Shown: piece by piece, positions 8,669 to 15,377 of the stretch
Position numbering within the stretch: the first letter of the stretch is position 1
How the letters are laid out: each line of letters opens with the position of its first letter
Assembly: GCA_030682595.1 (NCBI GenBank)
Contig: JAUXNZ010000251.1
Coordinates: 1-24,651 of the forward strand
Direction of reading: 5' to 3'
DNA: 24,651 nucleotides
Source of the DNA: Rhodocyclaceae bacterium
GTDB lineage: Bacteria > Pseudomonadota > Gammaproteobacteria > Burkholderiales > Rhodocyclaceae
The notes under the pieces: model-generated
Told to the model about the DNA's origin: nothing
What the model saw: the letters and a program-made list of their open reading frames with translations, nothing else
Databases searched by the model: none
Translations under genes and position numbers: made by a program

Positions 8669-9316
8669 ATGTTCTACGGTATCACCGACCTGACCACCTT
8701 CATCCTCGGCACGATCTTCATCGTCCTGTTGCCGGGACCGAATTCCCTGTATGTGATGATTGTCGCTTCCCGCTGGGGTGTCGTCGCTGGGTATCAGGGA
8801 GCCTGCGGAATCTTCGTTGGCGACACCATCCTGATGATTTTGTCGGCCACCGGAGTTGCGTCCCTGTTACAGGTCACCCCGGCATTGTTTACAGTACTGA
8901 AGTACGCAGGTGCCGCCTACCTGGGTTGGCTGGGCATCGGGCTCCTGCGACTGGCCTGGCGGATATGGCGCGGACATGCCGAGCCACCATTCCGGCAGGG
9001 AAACGTGGATCCCTCGCATCCATTCAAGACCGCGTTGATCATCAGCCTGATGAATCCCAAAGCCATTCTGTTCTTCATCTCGTTTTTCATCCAGTTCGTG
9101 GCGCCGGAGTATCCGCATCCCGCGTTGTCTTTCCTGATCCTGGGGATCATCGTCCAGATATGCAGCGTCTTGTATCTGTCGGTCCTGATCTTTGGTGGAG
9201 CAAGGCTGGCGCAGCAGTTCCGTCGGCGCCAGCGGTTTTCGGCGGCGGCAACGGGTGGCGTTGGCGGCTTGTTTGTCGGTTTCGGCGTCAAACTGGCTGG
9301 CGCATCTCTGGGATAG
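8669..9316 (+). CDS. leuE: LysE-family amino-acid exporter, LeuE-like
   Basis: This 215-residue inner-membrane protein has about six hydrophobic helices. The N-terminal FIVLLPGPNSLYVM is the LysE/RhtB signature. ACGIFVGDTILM, YAGAAYLGWLG and SLMNPKAILFFISFFIQF follow, in close agreement with E. coli LeuE (leucine exporter). The loop between helices 3 and 4 is hydrophilic, as usual. The ATG at 8669 is the first that gives the canonical MFYG start and lies 5 bases past the upstream stop. The leucine assignment is by resemblance only; other LysE members move other amino acids. Confidence 0.85.
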   Translation: MFYGITDLTTFILGTIFIVLLPGPNSLYVMIVASRWGVVAGYQGACGIFVGDTILMILSATGVASLLQVTPALFTVLKYAGAAYLGWLGIGLLRLAWRIWRGHAEPPFRQGNVDPSHPFKTALIISLMNPKAILFFISFFIQFVAPEYPHPALSFLILGIIVQICSVLYLSVLIFGGARLAQQFRRRQRFSAAATGGVGGLFVGFGVKLAGASLG

Positions 9317-9319
9317 GTC

Positions 9320-9577
9320 ATGCGAGTGGTCGCCCAGCGCGTCAAGGAATCCGCCGTTACCGTGAATGGCGTGGTCACTCGCGAAATGCCCTTCGGCAAG
9401 CACAAGGGTTGTCTCATCGTCGACCTGCCTGGCAACTGCCTCAACTGGTTCGCCCGCGAGGGATTTCCTCCAGGCGAGATTGGCCGACTGCTGGCGTTGA
9501 TGCAGGAGATGGATCACAACGGCTTGCGTTCGCTGCCCAATCCGCTGCGGAAAAATTCAGGCAAGGCTTCTGCATGA
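9320..9577 (+). CDS. Chimera: Dtd N-terminal strand fused to a DUF3820 domain
   Basis: Residues 1-19 (MRVVAQRVKESAVTVNGVV) read as the first beta hairpin of D-aminoacyl-tRNA deacylase. The rest of Dtd is absent, including its catalytic SQxTL and GP motifs. From about residue 21 the protein is a full DUF3820 domain: MPFGKHKG, VDLPGNCLNWFAREGFPPGEIGRLL, then NGL and a final PLRK. DUF3820 function is unknown. The 85-residue length equals the Dtd start plus DUF3820. The stop overlaps the hslR start as ATGA, so translation is likely coupled. It may be a fossil deletion fusion that still expresses the DUF3820 part. Confidence 0.75.
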   Translation: MRVVAQRVKESAVTVNGVVTREMPFGKHKGCLIVDLPGNCLNWFAREGFPPGEIGRLLALMQEMDHNGLRSLPNPLRKNSGKASA

Positions 9578-9951
9578 ATGAGGACGGTCGCATGCGCATC
9601 GATAAGTGGCTCTGGGTGGCGCGGTTTTTCAAGACACGCAGTATTGCCGCCGATGCAATAGCTAGCCACAAGATCAAGTGCAACGGTGAGCACGTTAAGC
9701 CGGCACGAGAACTCAAGGTGGGCGATCAGCTTGAAATAATTATTGGCCAGACCGTGTTCGTCGTTACTGTTCATGGCATGGCTGCGCAACGCCGCCCGGC
9801 ATCCGAGGCACGATTGCTCTATCAGGAAATCCCCGAAAGCGAAGCCAGACGGCTGCGCGAACAGGAACTGAGGAAACTGGCACCCGTGCCAGGTTCTGAC
9901 CTTAAGGGGCGCCCGACCAAACGCGCAGGGCGATTGATCCGTGGTTTCTAG
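9574..9951 (+). CDS. hslR: Ribosome-associated heat shock protein Hsp15
   Basis: Hsp15 is an S4-type RNA-binding protein that rescues blocked 50S subunits carrying nascent chain. The 125-residue product has the S4 core [44 protein letters not shown] (about 7-55), and a basic tail ending in [15 protein letters not shown], all typical of HslR. The ATG at 9574 overlaps the previous stop; a second in-frame ATG at 9592 gives the tight MRIDKWLW start and could be used instead. Confidence 0.92.
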   Translation: MNEDGRMRIDKWLWVARFFKTRSIAADAIASHKIKCNGEHVKPARELKVGDQLEIIIGQTVFVVTVHGMAAQRRPASEARLLYQEIPESEARRLREQELRKLAPVPGSDLKGRPTKRAGRLIRGF

Positions 9952-9971
9952 CCAGGTGGCCGATAGGTAAT

Positions 9972-10175
9972 GTGATGGGTTCCCGTTTCACAATCCCCGA
10001 TCACGAAGTCGAAATCTTTGCCATTCGTGCCCAAGGTTCCGGCGGCCAGCACGTCAATAAGGTTTCGAATGCCGTGCATCTGCGCTTCGACATCAACGCA
10101 TCGTCGTTGCCGGAGGACATTCGTGAACGGCTCCTAAAACTCGGAGATCAGCGCATCAGCAACGCCGACACGTGA
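9972..10175 (+). pseudogene. arfB: Truncated arfB (peptidyl-tRNA hydrolase of ribosome rescue)
   Basis: Residues 1-60 match ArfB/Yae[37 protein letters not shown], with the catalytic GGQ at about 23-25, then [12 protein letters not shown]. ArfB releases peptide from stalled ribosomes. The normal protein is about 135-140 residues and continues with a VIxAQ..RSQ segment and a long basic tail that enters the mRNA channel. Here the frame ends at residue 67, right after QRISNADT, and I find no continuation in any frame. Without the basic tail it should not function in rescue. Confidence 0.8.
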
Positions 10176-10179
10176 GTTT

Positions 10180-10245
10180 CCCTCGGGGCGCAGGAGGGTG
10201 AGCGGGACGCCTTTGCGCTTCAGTTCCTGATGCACCACGCACCAT
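10180..10245 (-). pseudogene. Possible remnant of an IS21-type IstA transposase
   Basis: On the minus strand one frame reads about 20 residues, VVHQELKRKGVPLTLL, that resemble the HxELKRKGVTLxLLWxEY segment of IS21-family IstA transposases. It lies just after the point where arfB breaks off. No start, stop or flanking transposase sequence is visible, and the match is short. If correct, an old insertion plus deletion removed the end of arfB. Confidence 0.3.
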
Positions 10246-10334
10246 ACAGCACACCCACCAGCGGTCACGTTTCCGCGAAACGACGGTCACGCGCATGGAA
10301 AACTGAGTGCTGGCGAGTTTAGGCTTGAATAATT

Positions 10335-10380
10335 TGGAGGCGCGACCCGGAATCGAACCGAGGTACACGGCTTTGCAGGC
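10335..10380 (-). other. Attachment-site candidate: 3' half of tRNA-Cys
   Basis: Read on the minus strand from 10380, the sequence gives the anticodon loop CTGCAAA (GCA, Cys), the anticodon 3' arm, a variable loop, a T arm with GGTTCGATTCC, the acceptor 3' strand TCGCGCC, discriminator T and encoded CCA. The matching 5' acceptor strand GGCGCGA is not found upstream. A D-loop-like GGTTAAG occurs at the right side but about 8 bases too far away. This is therefore a tRNA 3' remnant, as expected at one end of an element that integrates into tRNA-Cys. Confidence 0.75.
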
Positions 10381-10463
10381 CGGTTACAAACAGCTTAACC
10401 ATGCGGCTTTGCGGTTTATCTGCTATTCTTGGGACACCTTTGGGACAGTGTACAAGGAACAAA

Positions 10464-11543
10464 ATGGCAACGATTACATCGCGTGGAAAATACCAATGGC
10501 AAGCGAAAATCCGGATGAAAGGCTTTCCCGTTCAGACCAAGACTTTCACCACGAGGCGCGACGCAGAAAACTGGGCTCGAGTGCTGGAAAGCGAGATGGT
10601 GCGGGGCGCTTTCATCAGTCGCACCCCAAGCGAGCGCATCACGCTCAAGCAGTTGTTTGATGACTACGAGCGTACTGTCACCCCAACAAAGAAAAATGAA
10701 AAAAGCGAGCGCGAGATCATCGGAAGGCTTCGCGAGCGCTTTGGCGCACACTCTCTAGCAGGCCTCCACGCCAAGGAAATCGCGGGTTTCCGGGATGAAA
10801 TGCTTGGGACAGGGCGGGCATGCAGTACGGTTAAACACTACCTGGATACCTTGTCCGTAGTGATCAATCATGCAATCACTGAACTGCACTACCCCTTGAC
10901 CATCAACCCGTGTTCAACCGTGAAGCGACCAAAGCAGCCGGCCGGCCGTGATCGTCGGCTCATGCCAGGCGAGCTGCGGCGCCTTTTGAGAGAGTGCAGG
11001 AGGTACAAGAACCCAATTCTTGAGCCTCTGGTATTACTGGCCCTTGAGACCGCCGCGCGCCAAGGCGAGCTATTTAAGCTGCGCTGGGAGGATGTAGATC
11101 TGGCCAATAAAACGATTACGCTGAGGGACACAAAAAACAGTGAGACGCGAGGCGTACCGCTCTCGCCGGAGGCGGTTGAGGTACTAAAAGGATTGCGTCC
11201 CGTCCAGGATAAGAACGTCATGCAGCTGCCCCGGGGGAGGGTGCTCCAGGCCAATGTGGCAGCCACGCGGATCGCCTTCATTCGGGCCATGGCAAGGGCT
11301 AGAGCACGGTATGAGCGCGTTTGCGAGCGTGCTGGGCGGAAGCCCGACCTGGGCTATCTGAGCGACCTGCGCTTTCACGATCTACGGCACGAGGCCACCA
11401 GCCGACTTTTTGAGTCCGGCTTGTTTGACATGATGGAGGTGGCCAGTATCACAGGCCACAAGACGCTTTCGATGCTCAAGCGCTACACCCACCTCCAGGC
11501 AAATCGTTTAGCCGACAAGATGCATAAAGCAGCGGCTAAATAG
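10464..11543 (+). CDS. int: Tyrosine-type site-specific integrase
   Basis: This 359-residue tyrosine recombinase catalyses integration and excision of the element. An N-terminal beta segment, RGKYQWQAKIRMKGFPVQTKTFTTRRDAENWA, is the Arm-DNA-binding type. A SAM-like core-binding domain spans about 60-165. The catalytic domain has Arg199 (TAARQGEL), His305-x-x-Arg308 (FHDLRHEATSRL), His332 (TGHKTL) and Tyr341 (RYTHL). All catalytic residues are present. The ATG at 10464 was chosen because AAGGAAC precedes it and upstream codons lie in the tRNA fragment. The start is about 84 bases from the tRNA-Cys remnant, a classic int/att arrangement. A terminator follows at 11584. Confidence 0.95.
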   Translation: MATITSRGKYQWQAKIRMKGFPVQTKTFTTRRDAENWARVLESEMVRGAFISRTPSERITLKQLFDDYERTVTPTKKNEKSEREIIGRLRERFGAHSLAGLHAKEIAGFRDEMLGTGRACSTVKHYLDTLSVVINHAITELHYPLTINPCSTVKRPKQPAGRDRRLMPGELRRLLRECRRYKNPILEPLVLLALETAARQGELFKLRWEDVDLANKTITLRDTKNSETRGVPLSPEAVEVLKGLRPVQDKNVMQLPRGRVLQANVAATRIAFIRAMARARARYERVCERAGRKPDLGYLSDLRFHDLRHEATSRLFESGLFDMMEVASITGHKTLSMLKRYTHLQANRLADKMHKAAAK

Positions 11544-11583
11544 ATCACGCGGGCGAAAAAATCGCCCCGTCAAAGCAAGCAAA

Positions 11584-11613
11584 ATCGCGGTATTGACGCC
11601 GCGATATTTTTTC
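11584..11613 (+). terminator. Rho-independent terminator after int
   Basis: ATCGCGG (11584-11590) pairs with CCGCGAT (11599-11605) and is followed by ATTTTTTC. A smaller hairpin GGGCGA-AAAAA-TCGCCC (11551-11567) lies just before it, after the int stop. Confidence 0.75.
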
Positions 11614-11628
11614 ATCGCGGGAATAAAG

Positions 11629-11660
11629 TCTTGTCACTAGGTACTTTTCTGGAGACAAGA
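11629..11660. promoter_or_regulatory. Inverted repeat over the ribosome site of the HTH gene
   Basis: TCTTGTC (11629-11635) is the exact inverse of GACAAGA (11654-11660). The right arm overlaps the GGAG/AGAAG Shine-Dalgarno region immediately before the ATG at 11663. It could be an operator bound by the HTH protein itself or an RNA stem that masks the ribosome site. Confidence 0.4.
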
Positions 11661-11662
11661 AG

Positions 11663-11986
11663 ATGCAATACGAGAATCTGAACGAGGCACAAGCAGCCCG
11701 CTACCTTGGCCTGTCCCCATCGTCACTTCGGCGCGACCGCGGCACAGGATGTTGTGGTGGCATCCCGTTCGCAAAGTTCGGTTCTAGGGTTGTTTACCCT
11801 GTGCATGAGCTTAATAGCTGGATAGATAAACAAATACATAGACCTGATGCCACGCAAGCCACTGCTCGTGGTGAAGTGATAACGCGCGGCAGACCAACGA
11901 AAATAGAAGAAATAGAGGCTAAAAAAGCGGGTTTTAGCGTCAAGGAGCTTAGACAAAAGCGACTTGAATCACAAAAGCTTAAATAA
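11663..11986 (+). CDS. AlpA/excisionase-type helix-turn-helix protein
   Basis: The 107-residue product begins NLNEAQAARYLGLSPSSLRRDRG, a winged helix-turn-helix of the AlpA/MerR-like excisionase family, with the usual FAKFGSRVVYPVHELNSWI strand-helix end at about 36-57. A basic, Lys/Glu-rich tail follows. Such proteins act as recombination directionality factors or transcription regulators. It lies between int and the rep operon promoter, so it could do either: aid excision, or bind the dyad at 12031. Its DNA is more AT-rich than its neighbours, notably after 11820, suggesting separate acquisition. Confidence 0.75.
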   Translation: MQYENLNEAQAARYLGLSPSSLRRDRGTGCCGGIPFAKFGSRVVYPVHELNSWIDKQIHRPDATQATARGEVITRGRPTKIEEIEAKKAGFSVKELRQKRLESQKLK

Positions 11987-12000
11987 ACACGTTAAATCAG

Positions 12001-12028
12001 TTGACAACGAGGTTTGACGTGATAGAAT
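12001..12028 (+). promoter_or_regulatory. Sigma-70 promoter of the rep operon
   Basis: A perfect -35 TTGACA (12001-12006) and a near-consensus -10 TAGAAT (12023-12028) are separated by 16 bp. The predicted start is near 12034, within or at the edge of the operator dyad. The first gene is at 12205. Confidence 0.7.
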
Positions 12029-12030
12029 TC

Positions 12031-12046
12031 TTACCAGTTCTGGTAA
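12031..12046. promoter_or_regulatory. 16-bp operator dyad at the rep promoter start
   Basis: TTACCAGTTCTGGTAA is a perfect palindrome with 7-bp arms, placed 2 bases after the -10 box. A protein bound here would block initiation. The HTH protein encoded just upstream, or a rep product, is the obvious candidate. This is inference from position. Confidence 0.65.
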
Positions 12047-12062
12047 CCAATCCAGGACGATT

Positions 12063-12188
12063 CGCAGGTCTAAGTCGCCTGCGCACCCAAGCGGCTCTGC
12101 CGCCCGGCCGGTTTCCCGGCCAGCAAAAACTCCAACCGCGCCCCTTTTCGTCGCCCGCGCGGGTCGGCCCCTCCCCAAGCGGGGAGGG
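12063..12188 (+). other. Structured leader of the rep operon
   Basis: Five self-complementary elements lie in the untranslated leader: CGCAGG/CCTGCG (12063-12083), GCGGC-TCT-GCCGC (12091-12103), GGCCGG/CCGGCC (12106-12121), CCCGCGCGGG (12154-12163) and CCCTCCCC/GGGGAGGG (12169-12188). The last ends 2 bases before the CCAGGAG ribosome site. No reading frame here looks like protein. Confidence 0.55.
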
Positions 12189-12204
12189 TTCCAGGAGTGC
12201 TTTG

Positions 12205-12666
12205 ATGGTTACCATCATCCCCCCCAGCATCACCGTCGACAATCTGTCGAAAGACATACTCTCAAAATTCCGCCCCGGCCTTTTGAAGCTGGCTGGCCGC
12301 GCCGGCTGGCAGCCCGCCGAGTTGCCCGCCGTGGCTTGGCTTGCGGCCCACGACGCCCTGCAAGATTATGACGAAAGCAAGGGCTCTCTTCTTGCGCGCG
12401 CTTGGTTTTTTGTCCAGCAGCAGGCCCGCGCAGCAGGCTTTCTGCCCGCTGGCGATGCCGCCGATCTAGCTCTCGCCACGGCCGGCGGTGGTGGCGATCC
12501 CGCCGACGAGGTGGACGCCATGCGGCTTGCCCGGCGGATTGAGGCCCTTGGCATCGGTGCGGCACCGGAACGCGGCGCAGCGCGTAGCCAGCGGCGACAC
12601 GTTGAGGAACTGCGGGGGGCAGCTGAGCGCTTTGCCATGCCGCAGGCCCAGGCTGAACTTTTCTGA
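12205..12666 (+). CDS. Unknown protein, first gene of the rep operon
   Basis: The 153-residue product starts at ATG 12205 behind CCAGGAG; longer starts from 12001 would translate promoter and leader sequence. I do not recognise the family. Residues 35-70 contain WLAAHDALQDYDESKGSLLARAWFFVQQQAR, reminiscent of region 2 of sigma-70 factors (FDPxKGxxFxTYAxxxIR), but the similarity is only a pattern. The C-terminal third is Ala/Arg/Glu-rich and helical. It is followed by repA after 6 bases and is surely cotranscribed, so a role in replication or its control is likely. Confidence 0.65.
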   Translation: MVTIIPPSITVDNLSKDILSKFRPGLLKLAGRAGWQPAELPAVAWLAAHDALQDYDESKGSLLARAWFFVQQQARAAGFLPAGDAADLALATAGGGGDPADEVDAMRLARRIEALGIGAAPERGAARSQRRHVEELRGAAERFAMPQAQAELF

Positions 12667-12672
12667 GGGGGC

Positions 12673-13560
12673 ATGATGAAAGCAACCATTATGCCAGACG
12701 ACTCGGGATATCCGTACCCACTTCTCGACCTGTCGACGGCGATCAGCTGCCCGCCGCCCCCTTTGGACTTCGTACTGCCCGGCCTCGTCGCTGGAACCGT
12801 CGGCAGCCTGGTCGCACCAGGCGCCACAGGGAAAAGCTGGTTGGCGCTTCAGCTTGCCGCGCTGGTCGCCGCCGGCGCCGACACGCTTGGTTTCGGGGAT
12901 ACCAAGACCGGGCGGGTGCTGGTGCTGGCGGCCGAGGACCCTGCCGAGGTGCTTTGGCAACGCGTGCACACGCTGGCGACCGGGTTTTCGCCGGGCCAGG
13001 TCGAGGAACTTAAGGACGGTTTGTTTTTGGTACCGTGCGCCGGCCGCGCGGGTGATTTACTGGACGGTGGCGAGACCGCCGAGCGCCTTTCTGTAGCTGG
13101 GGCGGGGTGCCGGCTCATCGTGATCGATACGCTATCACGATGGCATACAGGCGAGGAAAACGAAAGGCGAGATGCAGCTCTGGTGATGCGGCAGCTGGAG
13201 AGGGTGGCTGGCAAAACCGGGGCGGCAGTCGTTTTCCTGCACCACACCAGCAAGGCGGCCGCGCTTGCAGGGCAAGGAGGAGAGCAGCAGGCCAGCCGGG
13301 GGAGCAGTGTCTTTGTCGATGAGGCCCGGTGGGTCGCATTTTTGCAGACTGCGACCGAGGCAGAAGCCAAGGCGCACGGCATTGACCAGGATATGCGGTG
13401 GAGTTTCGTGCGGATGGGGGTTTCGAAAACCAACTATTGCGCTCGGCCGCCAGATATTTGGCTGCGGCGGGGGGGTGGGGGAGTTCTGGAGCGGTATGAG
13501 ATGCCGTCGGCGCGTCCCACGACTTTTAGCAAGGGGAGGGCTGGGGATGATTGGGAATAG
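12673..13560 (+). CDS. repA: RepA-like replicative helicase (IncQ/RSF1010 type, AAA_25)
   Basis: The 295-residue protein resembles RSF1010 RepA, the hexameric 5'-3' helicase that unwinds oriV, along its whole length. It has PPPLDFVLPGLVAGTVGSLVAPGATGKSWLALQLAA with the Walker A at about 48-56, AEDP (about 87-90), Walker B LIVIDT (about 148-153) followed by WHTGEEN, then VVFLHHTSK (about 186-194), QQASRGSSVFVDEARW and VRMGVSKTNY. These blocks occur in the same order in RSF1010 RepA. ATG at 12673 follows GAGGGG; a second ATG comes next. The stop overlaps the start of the RepC-like gene by 14 bases. Confidence 0.9.
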   Translation: MMKATIMPDDSGYPYPLLDLSTAISCPPPPLDFVLPGLVAGTVGSLVAPGATGKSWLALQLAALVAAGADTLGFGDTKTGRVLVLAAEDPAEVLWQRVHTLATGFSPGQVEELKDGLFLVPCAGRAGDLLDGGETAERLSVAGAGCRLIVIDTLSRWHTGEENERRDAALVMRQLERVAGKTGAAVVFLHHTSKAAALAGQGGEQQASRGSSVFVDEARWVAFLQTATEAEAKAHGIDQDMRWSFVRMGVSKTNYCARPPDIWLRRGGGGVLERYEMPSARPTTFSKGRAGDDWE

Positions 13561-14365
13561 GATCGTGCCGACGACGACGGCAACCCCCGCGCGGGTGCGG
13601 CTCTTCCAGCCCACCCAGCGGCCAACCGCCGCGGCTGGCGAGTGGATGGTGACCTCGTGGGGGCGGTGTCGCGTAACCGGCCGGCTTGGTCAGCGGCACG
13701 CTGACTTGATCGAGTCGGTGCTGTTTTGCGCAGAGAAGCGCCGAGAGATCGGCGGCGGGCAAATTGAACTACTGGTCGACCCCGCGCGGGTGCGGTCGTC
13801 AATTTCCGCAGCAGGATATTCCTTGGAGCAGGTTTGGAAATTGATTGGCGAGGTCCGATCAGCGAATTTTGAGATCGAGACGCGGTCCATGAAAATCCTG
13901 GGTGGGTTAATTGAGTCGGTCGTGATGACCAAGTCGACCAGGGTGAATCCTCTCGGGGGAGAGCGTCAATTATGGACCGTGCGTCTCGGCCAGCCGCTCT
14001 GTGAGATGCTCCGACTGGATTTGCCCCGATATTACAACCCGGGGCCCGTCGCAAGACTACGGCACGGCATCAGTCAAGCGGTCGCGCGGCACGTCCTGAC
14101 GCACCAGCACCAGCCCCGTGACGGCTGGACGCTCGACGGTCTCATTAAAGCTGTGGCTGGCGATCTGGCCGAGCAGGCGCGGTGGAACGCCAGGCGGCGG
14201 CTGCGGGAAGACGCCGCCGGCCTCCTGGAAATCGGCATCCACCTCCACGAAGACCGGGTGACCCTGCCACACCCGCCCGATACCCTGCCACACCCGCCCG
14301 ATGCCTGCCACACCCGCCCGGTGGTGGCAGGTTCATCAGGAACATCAGGTAGGGCCGCGGGCTGA
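13547..14365 (+). CDS. repC: RepC-like replication initiator
   Basis: A 272-residue protein lies directly after and overlapping repA, the position of repC in IncQ plasmids. It has the winged-helix initiator style: an N-terminal basic domain, LIESVLFCAEKRREI, FEIETRSMKILGGLIESVV, and a second half with LRHGISQAVARHVLTH, WTLDGLIKAVAG and a basic segment RRRLREDAAGLLEIGI. IncQ RepC binds iterons. Direct sequence resemblance to RSF1010 RepC is weak, so the assignment rests mainly on context. The last 45 or so residues are translated from the iteron repeats (LPHPPD twice, then CHTRP), so the true functional end may be about residue 240. Confidence 0.7.
   Translation: MIGNRIVPTTTATPARVRLFQPTQRPTAAAGEWMVTSWGRCRVTGRLGQRHADLIESVLFCAEKRREIGGGQIELLVDPARVRSSISAAGYSLEQVWKLIGEVRSANFEIETRSMKILGGLIESVVMTKSTRVNPLGGERQLWTVRLGQPLCEMLRLDLPRYYNPGPVARLRHGISQAVARHVLTHQHQPRDGWTLDGLIKAVAGDLAEQARWNARRRLREDAAGLLEIGIHLHEDRVTLPHPPDTLPHPPDACHTRPVVAGSSGTSGRAAG
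14262..14331. repeat. Iterons: three 20/21-bp direct repeats
   Basis: CTGCCACACCCGCCCG occurs exactly at 14264, 14285 and 14305, spaced 21 and 20 bases. The third copy continues into GTGGCAGG (14324-14331), the inverse of CCTGCCAC at 14304-14311. The repeats lie inside the 3' end of the RepC-like gene. IncQ plasmids carry about three 20-bp iterons in oriV, so these are likely RepC-binding sites. Confidence 0.8.
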
Positions 14366-14489
14366 GGCCCTCGACCCACAAAGGCAAAACAAAACCCCTG
14401 GCCAGGAAAAAAAGCTCACGCCACCCTGCGGCAGGGTTATCCACGGCGCCGCTGGCCGGAGGTCGCCAAGTACAGGAGGCCAGCGGCGC
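14332..14489. other. Candidate oriV core next to the iterons
   Basis: After the iterons come a GC-rich stretch (about 14351-14377), an A-rich stretch (about 14380-14416) containing the palindrome CCTGGCCAGG (14397-14406), and a DnaA-box-like TTATCCACG (14437-14445, one mismatch to TTATCCACA). The last element is a perfect 12-bp inverted repeat GCGCCGCTGGCC / GGCCAGCGGCGC (14446-14457 and 14478-14489). The order iteron, GC-rich, AT-rich, inverted repeat matches the general plan of IncQ oriV with its primase-start sites. Apart from the repC end, no gene is seen from here to 14582. Confidence 0.6.
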
Positions 14490-14582
14490 GGTGGGTAACC
14501 CGGATTCGAAGCTCCGAAATGGCCGCCCCCACCCATCTATCCATGCACCCCTCTTTTTTTCAAAAACGAAAGGATCCCCGAA

Positions 14583-15377
14583 ATGCTCAAAAACGTCCGA
14601 AATATCACCTTAGCAATAGCCGCGCTCCTGCTGGTGAACTTCTCCTTTGGTCTTTTTCTGGCAAGGGAAGCCAACGCCGGCAGCGTGGGCGGCACCGGTG
14701 GCGCCACCGAGATCACTCAACTGATCAACAAAGCGCAGCTGGTTTCTCAAAGCGCGAGGCAGGAATTGCAGTTGATCCAGCAGATCGAGCAGACCTACCT
14801 GCAAAAGCTCCAGCAGTTGAAACTGGATTTGGGCGAGCACACATCCACCTATCAAAATCTGCTGAAAACCTATCAAAACGTGGCGGACGTCAGCAATAAG
14901 CTGGCCCATTTTCAGGGCAGTCTTGGCAGAGTGAATGGGGTCCTTGAGGACCGCTACCGGCAATTTTCCGCCTCCAGTCTGTCCATGGGGGACTGGATGG
15001 CCCGCGAACGCTCCATGATCAGCCAGGGCGACGAGCGGGCGCGAGCGCAGATCATCGCGAATCGCGAGGTTTTTGAATCGACAAAGACCAGCATGGAGGC
15101 TTACCAGCGCGCCGCAGAGCGCATGCAATCCTCAACTGGCACCCACCAGGCTACCCAGCTTCTGGGCGCGCAGCTGAGCATGCTGGGGGGCGATCTGAAC
15201 CGGCTGATTTCCATCACCGCCCTGGAAAACGCGAATCGAGCGGCCGAGAGGCAGGAAGAAAAAGCCGTGCGAGAGCGGGGACTGCATGAAGCCGAGCGGG
15301 TTTGGAAAGCACAACAGGAAATAAACGCCAGGCGCAAAGCCGAGCTTGAGGCTTGGGCAGCCGGGAAGGGTAAGTAA
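14583..15377 (+). CDS. trbJ: TrbJ/VirB5-like T4SS protein
   Basis: The 264-residue product has a signal peptide (Lys/Arg start, hydrophobic 10-26, likely cleavage after the ANA at about 30-32). A long helical, Gln-rich region follows (QLINKAQLVSQSARQELQLIQQIEQTYLQKLQQLK) and further coiled coil to the end, the TrbJ/VirB5 layout. VirB5 proteins are periplasmic, minor pilus components that aid contact with the recipient; TrbJ has also been linked to pilus function. An AAAGGA ribosome site precedes the ATG by about 10 bases. The stop TAA is directly followed by the ATG of the TrbL-like gene. Confidence 0.75.
   Translation: MLKNVRNITLAIAALLLVNFSFGLFLAREANAGSVGGTGGATEITQLINKAQLVSQSARQELQLIQQIEQTYLQKLQQLKLDLGEHTSTYQNLLKTYQNVADVSNKLAHFQGSLGRVNGVLEDRYRQFSASSLSMGDWMARERSMISQGDERARAQIIANREVFESTKTSMEAYQRAAERMQSSTGTHQATQLLGAQLSMLGGDLNRLISITALENANRAAERQEEKAVRERGLHEAERVWKAQQEINARRKAELEAWAAGKGK

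Noticed and set aside
10335..10412. Complete tRNA-Cys gene
   Set aside because: The 5' acceptor strand is missing and the D-arm-like part is displaced by about 8 bases, so it cannot fold as a full tRNA.
12001..12204. Extension of the 153-aa protein to an upstream start at 12001
   Set aside because: The frame is open, but it would translate the promoter, the operator dyad and five hairpins. A good ribosome site stands before 12205.
13265..13546. Upstream extension of repC to 13265
   Set aside because: It would overlap most of the repA 3' half out of frame; ATG 13547 at the repA stop follows a purine-rich site.
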